Source: Colletes latitarsis (lineage: Eukaryota; Arthropoda; Insecta; Hymenoptera; Colletidae). Taken from it: a stretch of 64,000 nucleotides of DNA. The stretch spans positions 31,767,422 to 31,831,421 of the forward strand of contig NC_135141.1 of assembly GCF_051014445.1 (NCBI RefSeq), given 5' to 3'. The translations under genes and the position numbers were made by a program. Under the pieces are notes generated by a model. It was given only the letters and a program-made list of their open reading frames with translations. It was not told the origin of the DNA and did not search any database. Shown here piece after piece: positions 36,531 through 50,100 of this stretch (position 1 is the first letter of the stretch; each line of letters starts with the position of its first letter).

Positions 36531-38571
36531 TAAGGAAGCTTTCGAAAAACGATTTAGTTTTCGAGGATGCAAGGCGCGGTCGCGGCGCTTCTGCACCTGC
36601 CGTCGTTTTCGGTCTCGTTCCGCGAGCAACAGGCTTCTCTTTTTCTCCGTAACTTAAGGACAAGGGGATCCCAAGGCTCGAGGCTGGCCCGGTAAAAGTA
36701 AATGACCTTAGGCCGGAGAGAAGAAGCCGGGCGAAAAAAAGAAGCGATCGTACGCGCGACCTATCGTCCGGCTAGGTCTACGAACCCAAATTGGGCCAGA
36801 GCCTTGACTCTCTCGCGTATTGGCAAGTTCGGGCGGGAGGGGAGGGGGCCTCACCTGGCCCTCCCCCTCCCCGTGGAGTTGTAGCGCGGTGGCACCGTGT
36901 CCCCACCTCCGTGGTTTTCGAACATATCCGCCTCTGCTCGTTCATACGTACCGACGACCTTCGAGTATCGCGGACACACTGTAGCTCGTAGACTGGACCT
37001 AACCTTTCTCGAGCAGGGCCCCTCGTGCCCTGCTCGGACTGACGTAACACAGAGAGCGATCGCCCCGTGTAGGTAGGACGCCCCTAAGACCATGAAAAAC
37101 GCGGTCATGGTCAAGGGTATCGAAAAGTTCTCGAGAAAACGAAAATCGTCGCTCGCGGTTACCGCCGCCGACGAAGCTGCGTTAGTGCTGATATTGGAAC
37201 GTTCACGGATGAAGCTTCGATCGTATTCGGAACTTTTGATCGAAAGGAAACGATCGAGCCAGTAGTCGTTGCGCGAAACGTGCCGCCGTTCGAAGCGTTA
37301 AGGACGTTTCTGCCGGTGTCTTTAATAATGCCGAATCAAATGTTATTGTTGCGTCGATTAAACAATTATTCCCCGGCTGAGTTTAGCTCACCTTGGAACG
37401 GTTTACCTTCGAAACAGCAGAATGCACGATTAAGCGCGCGCGAGCCCGTTAAAGCGAGCTGTGCTCGCGGCGTGTGTCGTGCGAGGGTGTGAGATTTGAA
37501 ACACGCGAGGTAAATAAAAGTTCGTCGACGATGGAACGACACACACGCTCGCGCCGCGGCAAAGATAATAAATTAACGATACGCATCGTCGACGATGCAT
37601 TGTACGGCGTGCTTTTTATTTTCGAAGGACGAACGGCATCGTCGAATCGTCGTCTAGCGTGTTCCATCGCCGCCTCGCGTTAATATTCGAGCCGATATAA
37701 ACTCTGGCAAAGCATGTTTTTCGAGTTATCGAACGGGCAAAATTGTCTCGGGAGACTGGTAATCGGTCGGTCGAAGGTTCGACGAAAAGGCGAGCGGAGT
37801 TTGCATTTCGGTATTCTTATTTACATTTAGAGAAGGACGCGATTAAAGCAAGGATCTGGTTTGTCCAGCGATAAAATAAGTAATTCCCAAGAACGCGTGT
37901 TTCGAGAACGAGATACCGCGTGAAATTCAAATTGGACAATTTATAAACGTCGATGCGTATAATTACCGTCGCGGAGCATTGAAAGTTATTAATCGTTGAG
38001 GTTGTCGAATGGTAATTTTTCACATTTTCACGAAGCGTATATCGCGATCGAACGATGCGTCGGGGGTTCAATTAGCAGACGCGTTCGCGTCGCGGCACGT
38101 GGCGTTCGTTATCTAGTAACTTTCGTGCGAACTGTTTGTTTGCTCGTGACGGAGCGTCGCGCGATTTTATTGCTCGCATTTCGGGGTTATGCAACCGCCG
38201 CTGGCCGAAATTATCCACGCGCCGAAGAATCTTGCCAAAGGGGTAGAGAAAACAGCGTCTGTAAACGCAACTTTCGTTCGCGGGGCGTTTCGATCGGGGC
38301 TTCCTCGTTCGCCTAAACGGCGGTTATTAATGCCCGGCGAACGTCTGAAAATCCGAAGGTGGAAATAGACACGGCGGGGAAAGCGTGCATGGAATTTCTA
38401 GCGGCGGATTCCGGGCTCGCGGTGATGTCACAACTTGTCCATCGGTGAGAGATTAACTTGGCACTCTTGGAGCCCTCGCAGCCACCGCTAACGCGACAAC
38501 TGCTAGCGCAATAAAAACGGAAGGCTGTGGGAGCTCGGAAGGTCACCACCACTGGCCCCTATACAGGGTGT
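36531..38571. other. Noncoding DNA, no gene recognised
   Basis: Mixed CpG-rich sequence with short overlapping frames on both strands. Nothing is supported. Confidence 0.45.
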
Positions 38572-38926
38572 GCGGCCATTTTAATATGGAATTCTAGAGG
38601 CCAAAATAAGACGAAAATCAAGAACACCAATTTCTTGATGGAGGCTTTGTTAAAAAGTTATTAACGTTTAAAGTTTCACCCGTAATGAATTTTTTTCTCG
38701 AAAATACGCAGGATTTCGGGGGTATGTCTATTCATAAAAAAATGCTTTTAATTAACCCCCACAACCGAAAATAATTTTTCCAAAACGATTTGAAATTGTT
38801 GTATTTAATTGTTAATAACTTTTTAACGAAGCCTCCATCAAGAAATTGGTATTCTTGATTTTCGTCTTATTTTGGCCTCTAGAATCCCCCATTAAAATTT
38901 TTCCCAGGGTTGGCCGAACACCTATA
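38572..38926 (+). mobile_element. Long-inverted-repeat MITE, copy E (long class, nearly complete)
   Basis: Starts TACAGGGTGTGCGGCCA and ends GGCCGAACACCTATA. Apart from about 18 bases missing just after the left terminus it is the fullest long-class copy: both arms are present around the CTCGAAA, GGGGGTATGTCTATTC and ACCGAAAATAATTTTTCC centre. Confidence 0.9.
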
Positions 38927-41900
38927 TACCCCGTTCGATCTAACTTTGAGTTTCTTTCAATGGTTCCATTCTTGCCTCCCCTCTAGACACCCTCCCGAAG
39001 GTTCGAGACATATTTCGCAGAATCTTGGAATAACGAAAGCAAAGAAACGTTGGAGCCACGAAATTTCAGGATCAAGTTGCACCGACGTCCTGGATGCGTT
39101 CTAAATCCTGACTCGCTCGTATCTGGAGAACCAGACTTTATAAGGTAGCTATTTTTATCGCTATAAGGTAGCAATTTTGCATAGAGTCATATCGGAAGAT
39201 GATTTGTGTAATCGAGTTTGTAGCGTTTTATATTCTTCCTTGAAATTAGTATAGATCTCCGAGACACTCGGGTGCAAATTTTCCTGGTTTCTTGCAGGTA
39301 TCTTTAATAGGCTCGTATCTTAATTGCTACGTTGATCGTTGTTCTGCGTAGCGACGTTTAGTATAACCGTACGAGTGGCGTGGTAACCACCTGATCCAAA
39401 GGTCGGGAACGTGTTTTCTACCCCCTGGTTCCACCAGTTCCATGGGGGTACGAACGTAGAACGACTCGTTATCTCTTATCTTTGAGCATATTTAATTGCA
39501 AGGACGTTTTCTCACCCAGAAACGAGGTCTTAATTGCTACGCCGGCGAACTCGGTAGACAGAGTTCCGTATCACCGAACGATCTTTAGTCTTTTATTTTT
39601 TGTACGACGATATTCTACTTGTGAATCGACCGTGCGCGCAAAATATTATTCTTGCCTCGTAACGTACAGGTACCGAGCAAATGTTAATTGGCGTCGGTTT
39701 GGCTGTAACAGGCACTGAAACGAATGGAAAAAATCGGTCGATTAAAAAAATGGTTACGCCTCGAAGAGTAATCGGTAATTTTTCAATGTTTCTTGTATGA
39801 CAAATGTATTGGGAGCAACGTTGAAATTGCCCGGTCTCGGTTAATGGTAAAGAAAAAGATCGCAGAATATTTGGCGTCGATCGGGTCGTTCGTTGCTTTC
39901 CTTTTATTTTACTTTTTAAATATTTAAAGGCAATTACGACAGGATACAGTCCGAGTTGGTTGTAACGATCACGGATGCAGCGAGATCACGACGGTAACGA
40001 GCAAAAACCATAATGATTCTAATTTACGCGTATTCCCATACGATTACGTAGCCATTTTTATTGCGTGCCGCGTGGATGTACCGGTAACATAGTTTGGGGA
40101 AATTTGTGAAATATCGTAATGTAATCTTTGAAAGAAACATCGGGCTTTACGATTCGCGAATAAAGACACTAATTAAAATCGTGTTCGATACTGCTCTTAA
40201 TTACGGCGAAATAAATTGTGCTTAATATTCAGTGCACCGCAGTTTATACGAACGTATTAATACAAATAATGAGCAGGTATCTAAATGTACAATTTTTTTA
40301 CCTGTAATGTGTTTCGTTTGTGTGTTTTTTTTTCAAAGGCCCTTATCTGTTCATTAAGCTATTAAAGATTAAATTAAATACAAGGTAGATTTAACTCATT
40401 ACCGATACAGCGTATAATTGTTGTAAATAGATAATTTTACAGATACCACGGTGGTCGTTACAACCAAGTTCGATTCCGTTTCCGCTCTACATTTTATTTT
40501 CTACGTAGCCAAAACGAAACCGTGGAAATTAAATGAATTTCTTGTCGATTAAAATTCATATTCCGTGGATCCCCCAACCAGATAACGTTATCCTTGTTTT
40601 TAGGTATCGCGAACAATTGGCAACTCAAACGCCGATATACACATTAATTGCTCGAAAAGGTTCACCTTGTGACGCGTTCAATTTATGCGACTGGCGGTGT
40701 CTAATCGTTGCGATCGGTAACGACCGTGTATTAATAATGGGTTTCAATTTTTTCCCCATTCGTTTCGATTATTATTATCGCGCGTCTATGTCGCGATTGT
40801 TGCACGGATAAACCCATTTTGTCGAATGGTCTAATTAAGGCGCGGAACGGGGAACCGACGAGCCGTCTCGGGGCCCCCGAAATTCGCGTAAATAAAAGCA
40901 ACGCGCGCGCCCGGGGATCGTTCCAGATGATCTTCGATCCGAACCGGTTTCACGGCACAGGAAACGAGCAACGCGTAAAGGCAACAAAGTATCGAGTTCA
41001 TAATGAAAAAGTTATATCGGAAGCGGCGGGTTATTTTTAAGTGCAACTTGGACCGGGATCGTCCCGTCGTTTACGAGTCCTGTTTATTTCCGTTATAAAT
41101 ATGCATGTTCCTTTCCGCGTGTTTCGTCGTTACCCTTCGAGAGTACCTCGTTACTTCGTTTTCTCATCTGTTTCGCGGTGGACTGAAGCTTCGATCGCGG
41201 ATACCGCGATAATTGACCGTTTCGGGTGCTCTCGATTTTCGCAAATGATCGATACAAAAAGCAAACGAGGATTTCGGGGTAGTTAGAGCAATATCTGATT
41301 ACTCCGTGTAGTCTGACTCGAGATCACCGATCGTTTATTCGGAAACTGTATTCGGTAAATTAATACACTTTTTACGCGACGTTTATCGCGCGTTCGTTGC
41401 GCGAATTTTTCCCGAACGTAACGTGAAACTCGTAAAAGTTTGATCGACCATTCGGTTCGAAAATCGGGCGAAATGGGATTCGAAAGTCCGTCCATTACTG
41501 TCTGTTTCTACTTGCAACGATGTCAGGCCCAGAGAAGCAACAGTATCGACTCGCATAACGCTGGAAAGTTCTTTTTTTTTAAATAATTTTCTACAAATGT
41601 CCACTTTTGACGAGAATTTTCCTGGTTGCATGCGAGCGATTTAGCCTGATCGAAAAGCACGTGGAGCGACTGTTGGTCGATAGCGTGGCTGTTATATCCG
41701 TAACGTAGTCGCGTCTATCGATCTTTGCACACTCGTCGAGCTGCTTCGCCGCGGGCAACAATTCAGAGCGACGCGCCGTTAGTTGGGACCGCGATGCTGA
41801 ATAATTGAAATCGTTTATTTATTAACGACGCCTCGTCGCGTATTTACATAATTGCGTGGAAAATGTTACATTGCCGCGCATCACGATCGTCGCCAAAGTA

Positions 41901-44900
41901 CGTCGTAAACACGGTAATTAGCACAAAGCGAGGAGCATCGTTCCTCCACGGACGATATTCGCCGGACAGATCGCTGGATAATCTCGCCACATCCCCCCTC
42001 GCCTTGATCGTTGTTGTTCGACGCCTCGTCGTACTTGCGTGTTCTTGGACGAAGAAAAACCGAGACAAATCCGTTGCTTAATAATAACAATTTACTCGAG
42101 CCTGGCTGCCTAGCAAATAAAGATAGCGCGTCATTTTTCCTCGCCCGAAGGAGGAGAAAAGCAATGGAAATATCATCGAAGCGAGGCGTCTGGAAGTTTT
42201 CTAGGCGCGTGAAATAAATCGAAGACCGACCGCCAACGAAATTCCCGCGTCCCGACATTTCCGAAAAGCCGCGAGAAGAAAGGCTCGTTTGATCGAAATC
42301 AGCCGATTGTTGGCCAGTCAAACCCGCCGTGACAGCGTGTTTCTCGCGCTCGTGGAATTGTCAGGCCCTCGTTCGCGTAGGCAGGGGATTTCAAAAAAGA
42401 AAAGGAAAAAATAAAACGCGATGGAAAAAAATGAGCGTGTCTTTATAGATCGTATCGGCGTCCGTCGTGCGAGTTGAAAAGTGTCCGTCGCCTTGGAGAA
42501 GGAACCTGTCCGGTCCGCCGATAACCATTGAACGCGATTTAACGACGTCCGCGCGAGATTTCGACGAATGTTTCCGAAGCTTTTTGCGCGCTCGTAGGAA
42601 ACAAAACCCGGTACATTCTGTGGATAGTTAACGCGGTCTACGATCTCTTTTAGATCCTGATCGACAGAGAAACCACATTTGAATGTAAAAAACACGCGCA
42701 ATCAGTTCGTCGGTTACTTTTATCGAGGTGGTTAATTCTACTGTAATAAATTCATTTGATCGAGCGTTCGGAGCGAACGCGGATTTCAGTATGCGTTTCA
42801 CGATCCGGATTGCCCTCGAGTCGGATTTCTGCGCGACGCGGATCGTTCCCCGGCACTCGAGCTCCAAAAAAGCACGAGTCGAATCGAGGAAGGAGAGAAA
42901 CGATCGGCTGACGGAGCGACGCCGAGATCTTTGCCTTGCCCGAGGCACAAATCAAGGCCCTTCTTTGCTCTCGAAGGCCCCCACATGACTCAACCTTATT
43001 ATTATTGTTAGTTTTACGCCGACAGGCTCGCGCTACGAGCTAGGTTTCTCTCTCTCGTTCGCGGTCGGTCGCGCGTATTGGCGCGTACGAGCCGCGACTA
43101 GGAAGTGCAAATCACCAGCGGGACGGCGCGCGTTCGCGGCGAACTCAACATTCCCACCTCGTCAGGGACGTTTAAGAGGTTATTTTCAACGCTTCGACCC
43201 GCGAGTTTGCCCCGCGGGGAAAAGGCCCGGATCGAGAACACGTACGGTTTCGTTGACGTTGGCTCGCCTTTAGCGAGCCTCACGTGGGAAAACAGAGCGA
43301 ATTTGGCCCGTTCGGATTCCCAAGTTTTTCCATTCGCGTCACCTAACCGTACACGGCCATTCGCAATTCGCTCGTTACGAGGTGAGCTCTCTCGCTCTCT
43401 CGTTGTTTACCGGCGAAACTGACGCAAGTTTTCCGCGATTCGATATATTTACGGTCGGAACAAAGGCGCGGAAGGCGAACCGTTCTTTACGAAACGGCAG
43501 CCCGTCGTGGAAGCTCGAAGCATCCGTTCGAAGGATGACGGTTTCGTCATCGACCGACAAACTTACTTTGCATAAAGTCACACGTGCACGTAATTCGGCT
43601 TTATCTCCGTCGCGACGCATATTAAGCCCTCGATCCCGTTGTTAGTTTTAAGGGGATATTCTCATCGACGAGCTGGAAAATCTGCTCCCCGAAACTCGAG
43701 GGATACGTTTAAAAAAGAACAAACAAAATTGCGAAAGATCCGACCTCGAAATTTCTCAGACGATACAGAGTGTTTATTAGCTATCGAAACGTTCGAGTAT
43801 TAAGAATATACTCGCCGTATGGAAAAACGCGGAGACAAGAGCACCTTGTTGCATCGTATAAATAGTAGTTTTACAACTCGAGCGATACTTTTATTTTTAG
43901 AATACCACCTGAAGGAGGTGTGTCCGTAATCGTCGAGCAGATAAAGATCGCCGGTTTAGGAACGAAGTTTACCAGTTGGTTCATAGTGCGCGCGGTAATC
44001 TTCTCTATTTCTCGCTCGTTATCGTTCAAATTCGAGGACACCGCGTTCCGGAATTTTCCGCGCGGTCTCTCTCTCTCTCTCTCTCCGCCGTTTCGTTTGA
44101 TTTAGCATCGACCTTGGCTTGTTTATGGACTGCAAATCGCGGTTGCAACGCCGTTGAAATACACGGGAGCATCGACGCCGTTGTTTTCGGGCAAATATTT
44201 TGGAAGCGACTCGTCATCGGCGGCGCGCCACGTTGCGAAATCCTCGCGAAAACCGTCGGGAGCGCCGCGTGCTCGTCTCGGATCCCGGTTTGTCGATCGA
44301 GACGAGATCGATCCACGAGACTCGTATTTCCCGGCGCTGTTCGACGACGAGTCGCAATCGGACCGTTCGATCCGCGCGACAGATCCCCAGCGAATTTATC
44401 TGGCCAGATTGCCGTTATCACGAGCGTTCGGACTGCGTCGGATTTTACATCGGAGGCAGCGCTAAAACCCGATACCCGACCGCGATATCGATGTCTCTCC
44501 GTGTCTTTCTTCGCGTCTTCTATCACGTTCGCGCATTCATAAAACTTCTCGGCCCTCGTGGACCGGCCTCGAGAGTTTCTACGATCGTCATTACGCCTCC
44601 AAGGCGCTCGCCTGTCGGCCCTGGACCGTCGTATGCTCCTACGGTCTATCGTCTAAGCGCGAACGAGCGAGACGGATTGATAGAGACGAGAGATACAAAC
44701 TGTTCTCTCTGGTCGACGTTGAGCGCGTACACACACGCGGAACGCGCGCGTATGTACGCGAAACTCTAGCCAAGTACATCCAATTATCGCTGCTAGACAA
44801 TGAGCCCCAAGGTTCCGCGTCCACGAATCTCGATGACCGTCGTTCCTGCAATTTTTCAACCGCGTATCGCGCCTTGGAAAAGTCCCCGTCTGGCTGGCGC

Positions 44901-45409
44901 TTACGATGCCACCGGAAGCTTTCTTCGACTCGTGGGCGCGTAGATTTACATCCGTTTCCATCGTTTTTCCACGACACGGGGGGTCCGTTCCAACCCCAAG
45001 TCTGGACTGAAATGGATGTTAATAGAAATTAGCCGGTGCGACCACGTCTTGGGAAGACTTATTATACTTAGTAAAAATAGAGCGAGTTTTACAATACGAA
45101 TATCGAGTGGAGGGCGGAGGCGCGTTTAAGGAAAGACCGTTGAAACGATCGACGTAGATTTCATATGCTAGTTATGATTGACAGTACTATTAACCGACTG
45201 CGATCAACCGATGACAATATTAGTCGACAACAACAACGAGTTGTACATTCGCTGCGTGGGCGGTAGTCTACGCATAACGGTAGATAAATCTTTAAATCGT
45301 TCTTCACTATCATACATTCTAGACTTAGAGAGAAACGAGAATCCTCAACGTAACTGTGAGATACCATTCGTAAATTTTTCAAGGATAAAACTCGGGTAAA
45401 TAACAGAAA
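38927..45409. other. Noncoding DNA, no gene recognised
   Basis: No exon with family similarity or good paired splice sites. It contains a near-duplicate TATAAGGTAGC at about 39139 and 39162. A CT run lies near 44068-44088. The long frames at 43976-44769 overlap in several registers and on both strands, which argues against coding. Confidence 0.45.
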
Positions 45410-45505
45410 GAATTTTTTTTCTCGGTAGGTCTATTCACCAAAAATAATTGTGATTGACCCCCGCAACCGAAAATAATTTTTTCAGAACGATTTGAAATTT
45501 TTTTT
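45410..45505 (+). mobile_element. Long-inverted-repeat MITE, copy F (internal fragment)
   Basis: Only the centre of the long class is present: from the TTTTTTTCTCG block, through GTCTATTCACC and the ACCGAAAATAATTTTTTC block, to GATTTGAAATTTTT. Both arms are missing. Confidence 0.8.
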
Positions 45506-48064
45506 CAACTCCGCTTGTTTTTCTTAAAAATTTGTTTTTGATTATGAATAAACACAACCATTGGTAACGTAATAATACAATTTCTTAATAAAAAATAGAA
45601 TTCCCAAATACACCGGTTGTTCGAACATTCCGGATAATCGGAACCGTATGTGTATACGTTTAACGCAAACACAATCTCGAAGAATAGAAGTTACGAATCA
45701 ATCTAAAATTTACATTCGTTGTTCGCGAACAAAGTTTGCCCAACTCCGAACAGTACGTGCTATTTATCCACTGTTATGTGTATCACTGCCCACGCAGAGA
45801 ATGTATATCTCGGTCATTATTGTTGTCGGCTAATGCTGTCGTCGGTTAATACTGTGTTGGTGAATTCTGGTCGGTGAATTGTGTGTCGGTCGTTTCAACG
45901 AGACCCATTTGGATATGGTATGGATAGAGTAACCGCTCGCGAAGCATTCTCCGGAGAATGGTACCCCATTCCTACAGCATCCGACATTTTTTCAACGAAA
46001 AATAAAGTTTTTCTTGCCAGGTGGTAATATTTCACGAGCAGTTAGGTTCCGCGGGGCGTATCTTTTCGCGCGAGAAAATAAGTTGTGAGTCAAATTCAAT
46101 ATTTGCGATATCTAAACTGTACTTTCGATATCTTTCGGATCGAGACCGTCGTCGAAGGAACTGCACCTTGTCCGCGATGCCCACGCAGTTTCTGCGTTAA
46201 TCAGTCCTTCGACACCGTGAGTCACGCGACATTGTGCGGCTTGCAATTGTTTTACGTCGTTTATAAAATGCTGCGCTGCGTCACGCTGCGCTCGACGTCT
46301 GGCCCGACGCAGGAATTGCGTAGGTCTTGCGTCGCAAATAGAAACAAAGATCGATCGAAAGTTTCCTATTTCCGGGGATGAATTATATCCTCGACGTTTG
46401 TTCAAACCATAGAGTAACGAATAGAAATATTCGATCGAGGTTTGTTTGTCGGTTTGAAGCGTGGGTCACCAGTGAGTACCGTGTCGTTAGTAGATCGTGG
46501 ACACGGTCTGTCTGATCCAATACTACTCGCAACTCCTTCCGGGATCCAGTGTTGGGCAAAAGTTATTTCGAATATAATCGACGTTTTTCATTCGTTCTAC
46601 GCCATAATCAATACACGAACAACGACTAGGATTTCATCTATCGTTCCTTCGCTTATTCGACGCTATTTTTACGCGTCTCGAAGATACCAGATTGCATGAA
46701 TGTACAAGTTGACTGGCAAGACATTTCGTTGCATAAACAGTTATTTCTATTTATACCTTCGGTTTATAGAATATTAATATGTAAGGCGATTATAGAAAGT
46801 AGGACAAGCTGTAGCTATTTTCTAAACGAAGACAAAAGCAATTGGTACGACGAAAAGCTGAATCTGGCGATCAGAACGATTTGCAACGTCTTTCAAATGG
46901 AACCATTCACTTTTGTTTACAAAAGTCGTATCGTCGTTGAAAACATAATATTTTACGAGACATTTCGCATTCTACGTTAAGAAATAATTCCGCCAGGTAT
47001 CGATGCTCGCTTCTTTACATGTTTCGTTTTGAATTTTAACTTGAGCAGCTATTATGCTCCAGTAATTAGTTTTTATCTTAACTTTTCTGTTATCGGTAAC
47101 GAACCGTGTTTTTCGCCCAGGATATTCAGCGCGATATATTTCTGTAACGTTTTGTCCATTTTTATATTCCACTTCACAAATACATCGAAGGTAAAATTTG
47201 TTTAATTAACAAAATTTTTTAAATATTTCCTGGCGGATACAAAAAATCGTACCATTAAAAGATAGTCCTCGACGTACACATTCCTGTGTTAATTGTTTGC
47301 ACGTCCGCTTGGAAACGAGCAACAGCAGTTTCTAGAATTACCCGGTACGATCTGTCTACATTTTATAGAACATTACTATATAGGGTGAGGCATGTAACAT
47401 GTTTGCCTTGAATGGCTTGTAAATCACACGCAGAAAGAAACGTAATGCACAAAAGTTGCATGAATGGGAGAGAATCGTTAGTCGACGTTCCGAGTCTGTT
47501 CTCTAGGCGATGGCGCCAAAACATTGTTCTCCGACGATAACTTCCTAGAGCATCGGCAAGGGTCGATGCAATTTATAGGAGACCGGAGCTGAAATGCAAA
47601 GCATGCTGCACCGCGTCACCCTGCCTTCACCCTGCGGTCAATTTTATATGGCATATTAAAATTCTCCGGATCGTTTTCTCATACTACGCCCCGCCATTAC
47701 AATCTGTTCGCCGAACGCTCGCTTCCCTCCGAACCTGCAGGTAAAATACTTATCCCGAGCAATCCCTCCTATATTCCTGACCTAACTTTCTCTACGTGCA
47801 ATCCGCTCGTGGATCTTGGACCGTCTCGACTTGGTTTCCATCTCTCGCGTCGTCTTTCTCGGGGCATCGATTAGGAATCGCTAACGCGAATAATAAATTT
47901 GATTTTAAACACGACACACGTGCGTAGGAGGTTTTGGAGGAGCGAGAACGGCTCGTAGGGAAGCGGTCGTCTCGCGGGAAGAGGCGGATCGATGCGTCCG
48001 TCCCGGGGGCCGAGGAATTCCGTGACGCTTCTCGGGACTCGCGTGCCGGGCGCGTAGACGCGCG
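45506..48064. other. Mostly noncoding DNA with one ORF of unknown status
   Basis: An ATG-initiated frame at 46696-46980 (+, 94 codons) is AT-richer than its surroundings. It encodes a mixed-composition peptide with no family I recognise, and no promoter or splice context was found. Near 45632-45642 the sequence GGATAATCGGA resembles a terminus of pogo-type elements. Nothing else is supported. Confidence 0.35.
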
Positions 48065-48328
48065 TCACGACGCGGCGTCGTTGGATCCGTGGTAACGCGC
48101 ACCCTCCCGGTTACGTAAAATGTCGCGGTGTGTCCTCCCGTTGCCGCGATTATCGATCACACCGATTCCGTAAACATCGCGCAGATCGGCGCGCAGCGCG
48201 AGACGCAGTCGAGATTCCCGCGCTTCGTCCGAGGCCCCGGCTAAGGTTATGGCTTGCTCTAGGAGTGCATTAACCCCCGTCGGCTCGAGAGCACACCGTA
48301 GAAGAAGTGCACAAGTGTCGGTGGCGGG
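48065..48328 (-). CDS. Candidate terminal coding exon, unidentified protein (partial)
   Basis: On the minus strand a good acceptor (GGTTCCCCTCCAG) ends at 48329. It is followed by an 87-codon open frame in phase 0, ending at TGA 48067-48065. The peptide begins PATDTCALLLRCALEPTG, contains an alanine- and leucine-rich, probably helical part and the segment DVYGIGVIDN, and ends GSNDAAS. Its mixed composition looks more protein-like than the Arg/Ser-rich shadow frames around it. I recognise no family and found no upstream exon, so a function cannot be given. The plus strand also carries a possible donor (GTACGA at 48361), so this could be a promoter region of another gene instead. Confidence 0.3.
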   Translation of the reverse strand, partial: PATDTCALLLRCALEPTGVNALLEQAITLAGASDEARESRLRLALRADLRDVYGIGVIDNRGNGRTHRDILRNREGARYHGSNDAAS

Positions 48329-50100
48329 CTGGAGGGGAACCAACGACGGAGAGGGGGAGGTACGAAGAGAAGAACACCACATACCCCTCCTCATCCTCCT
48401 CCTCCTCCTCCTCCTCCTACTCCGGGTGTTCTCCCTTTCTCGGGTTCTCCTCGTCGCGCTCACGACAGCCTCTAGGAGTCGTGCTCGCCTTGGCGAGCGC
48501 GATGCAAGGCGCTTTTGCGAAGTCAGGGGCGACTTAGGAAGAACCGTGGGCCGCGATCGAGCAGGGGGAGGAGGGTTCCGGAGGCAGAAGGTGGCGGGAC
48601 GAGGTGGGGGACGGTCGTGCGGCGACGACGGCCGGACTTTCTCCGGAGAGCGAAAGTGAGAGGGCCTCCGTACGCCCCTCGACTGGCCCAGCGGCGCGGC
48701 GGGGCAGGGGGCCCGTTGCTTTCACCGTGGGGCCCCGACGCCGATGCACTTTTCCGCGACGTAGAAACTATGCTGGCCCTATCGGCGATATCGTGCCTGT
48801 TTCGCGAGAACAAAAACACCGTAATTATAGGCTACACGGGCCCCCGACGGAGAGTCCGTCCCAGAAGGGGTGCCCGGTCCCCACGGAACGATCTCTAAAC
48901 GTCTTACGCGGACCGAAAGTATAAAATAATGCAACGCAAGTTGCAAATACTTTTCTCCCTAGCTATGGAAATATATAATAATTTAAACGGGATTATTTGT
49001 GTCTTTGTGGTACTTTATAGATAGGCTCGTAGAGCACGCACGTCGAAAGGAAAGGGGGTCGTGGTAGTGGTTGAAATTTAGGTGCACTGTGAACAGGAAT
49101 TGATAGGTGCAATTGAGAACGAGTAGGATGAACGTTAGCGGAATGATACGAGATTGGTACGAATTAGGTTGTACAGATGGGAAGGAATGCCGGTGCGATA
49201 GGGTCTTCTAAACGAGACACCTACCGTTGCGTTGCGCTCGACCGATCCATTTTTCCACAGACGTATGTTTCTAACGCGATAAAATAGAAATGTAAAACGA
49301 TAACTTCCAGAGATCGTTCCTAAACGCATGTTCGTCGCTACGGTAAACGTTGTCAATCGCAATTCCTCGACAAAGTTCGATCATTTGCAGCGCGAGAACC
49401 CCTCTTTTCCCAGGGAACTGTTACGTTTTCCGTGATCCCCGTAAAACGGAGCGAATTTCGAATCGCTGTCAATGTCCTCGAGACCTCTACCGGTCCGTCT
49501 AATCCACCGAAACTTTCTTATTTCCCAGGATGCGCATTCCGCGTGCACGCGAGGGAGAGAGCGAGCGACCGTTCGCGTGCAACGAGCGCTGCCTTAAGAA
49601 AAAGCACGAGGCTCTCGCGCGGCGGCAGCGACACCATCGTACGAACAATCGCGAATTTACTTTCTTCCGTGCAACTTCTTCGTCGATGGTCACGCTGCCC
49701 GGATTAGCGGTCGCTTTTTCTTCCTGGCTCCATTTTTCTCTCTCGATCCCATCGGAAACAGTCGCTTCGCGGATTAACTTTTGTTTTCGTTGCGTCCCGT
49801 CGCGAGAAAGTTACGACTCGACGGCTTCCAGGTCTCTCGATCGTGCTTGGACAAACTACTCGTGGAACTTCTCTGTATCTCGATACGGTTAAAAATTGTT
49901 TTATAATTTTATGACAAGGAGGCGGGCGGGAGTTTCTTTCGATGTTGTCTTTATTTTTCTGCGAACGTACAATAATCGTAGGCAGGTCGGGGAGTGAAAA
50001 TAACAAGATGTCGGTGGTCTCGCGTGTCCGTGCCGTTCGCCGACAGCCTCGACGGATCGCGACGTCCGTTCCCGTCCGTCGTCGGGACGTATTCACCGAG
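48329..50100. other. GC-rich noncoding DNA, including the probable LSm11 3' UTR
   Basis: Between the unidentified exon and the LSm11 stop codon. The part next to 50100 is probably the LSm11 3' UTR on the minus strand. Overlapping GC-rich frames on both strands lack family similarity. Confidence 0.4.
48387..48424. repeat. (TCC)n trinucleotide repeat
   Basis: About ten TCC units with minor interruptions. It produces runs of Ser, Pro/Leu or Arg codons in the overlapping shadow frames. Confidence 0.9.

Noticed and set aside
43976..44769. Frames of 188 and 189 codons on the plus strand
   Set aside because: They overlap in different registers with a 166-codon antisense frame; no domain or splice support.
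46112..46405. 97-codon minus-strand frame with charged, helical composition
   Set aside because: It overlaps an equally long plus-strand frame, has no acceptor or donor of quality and no recognised family.
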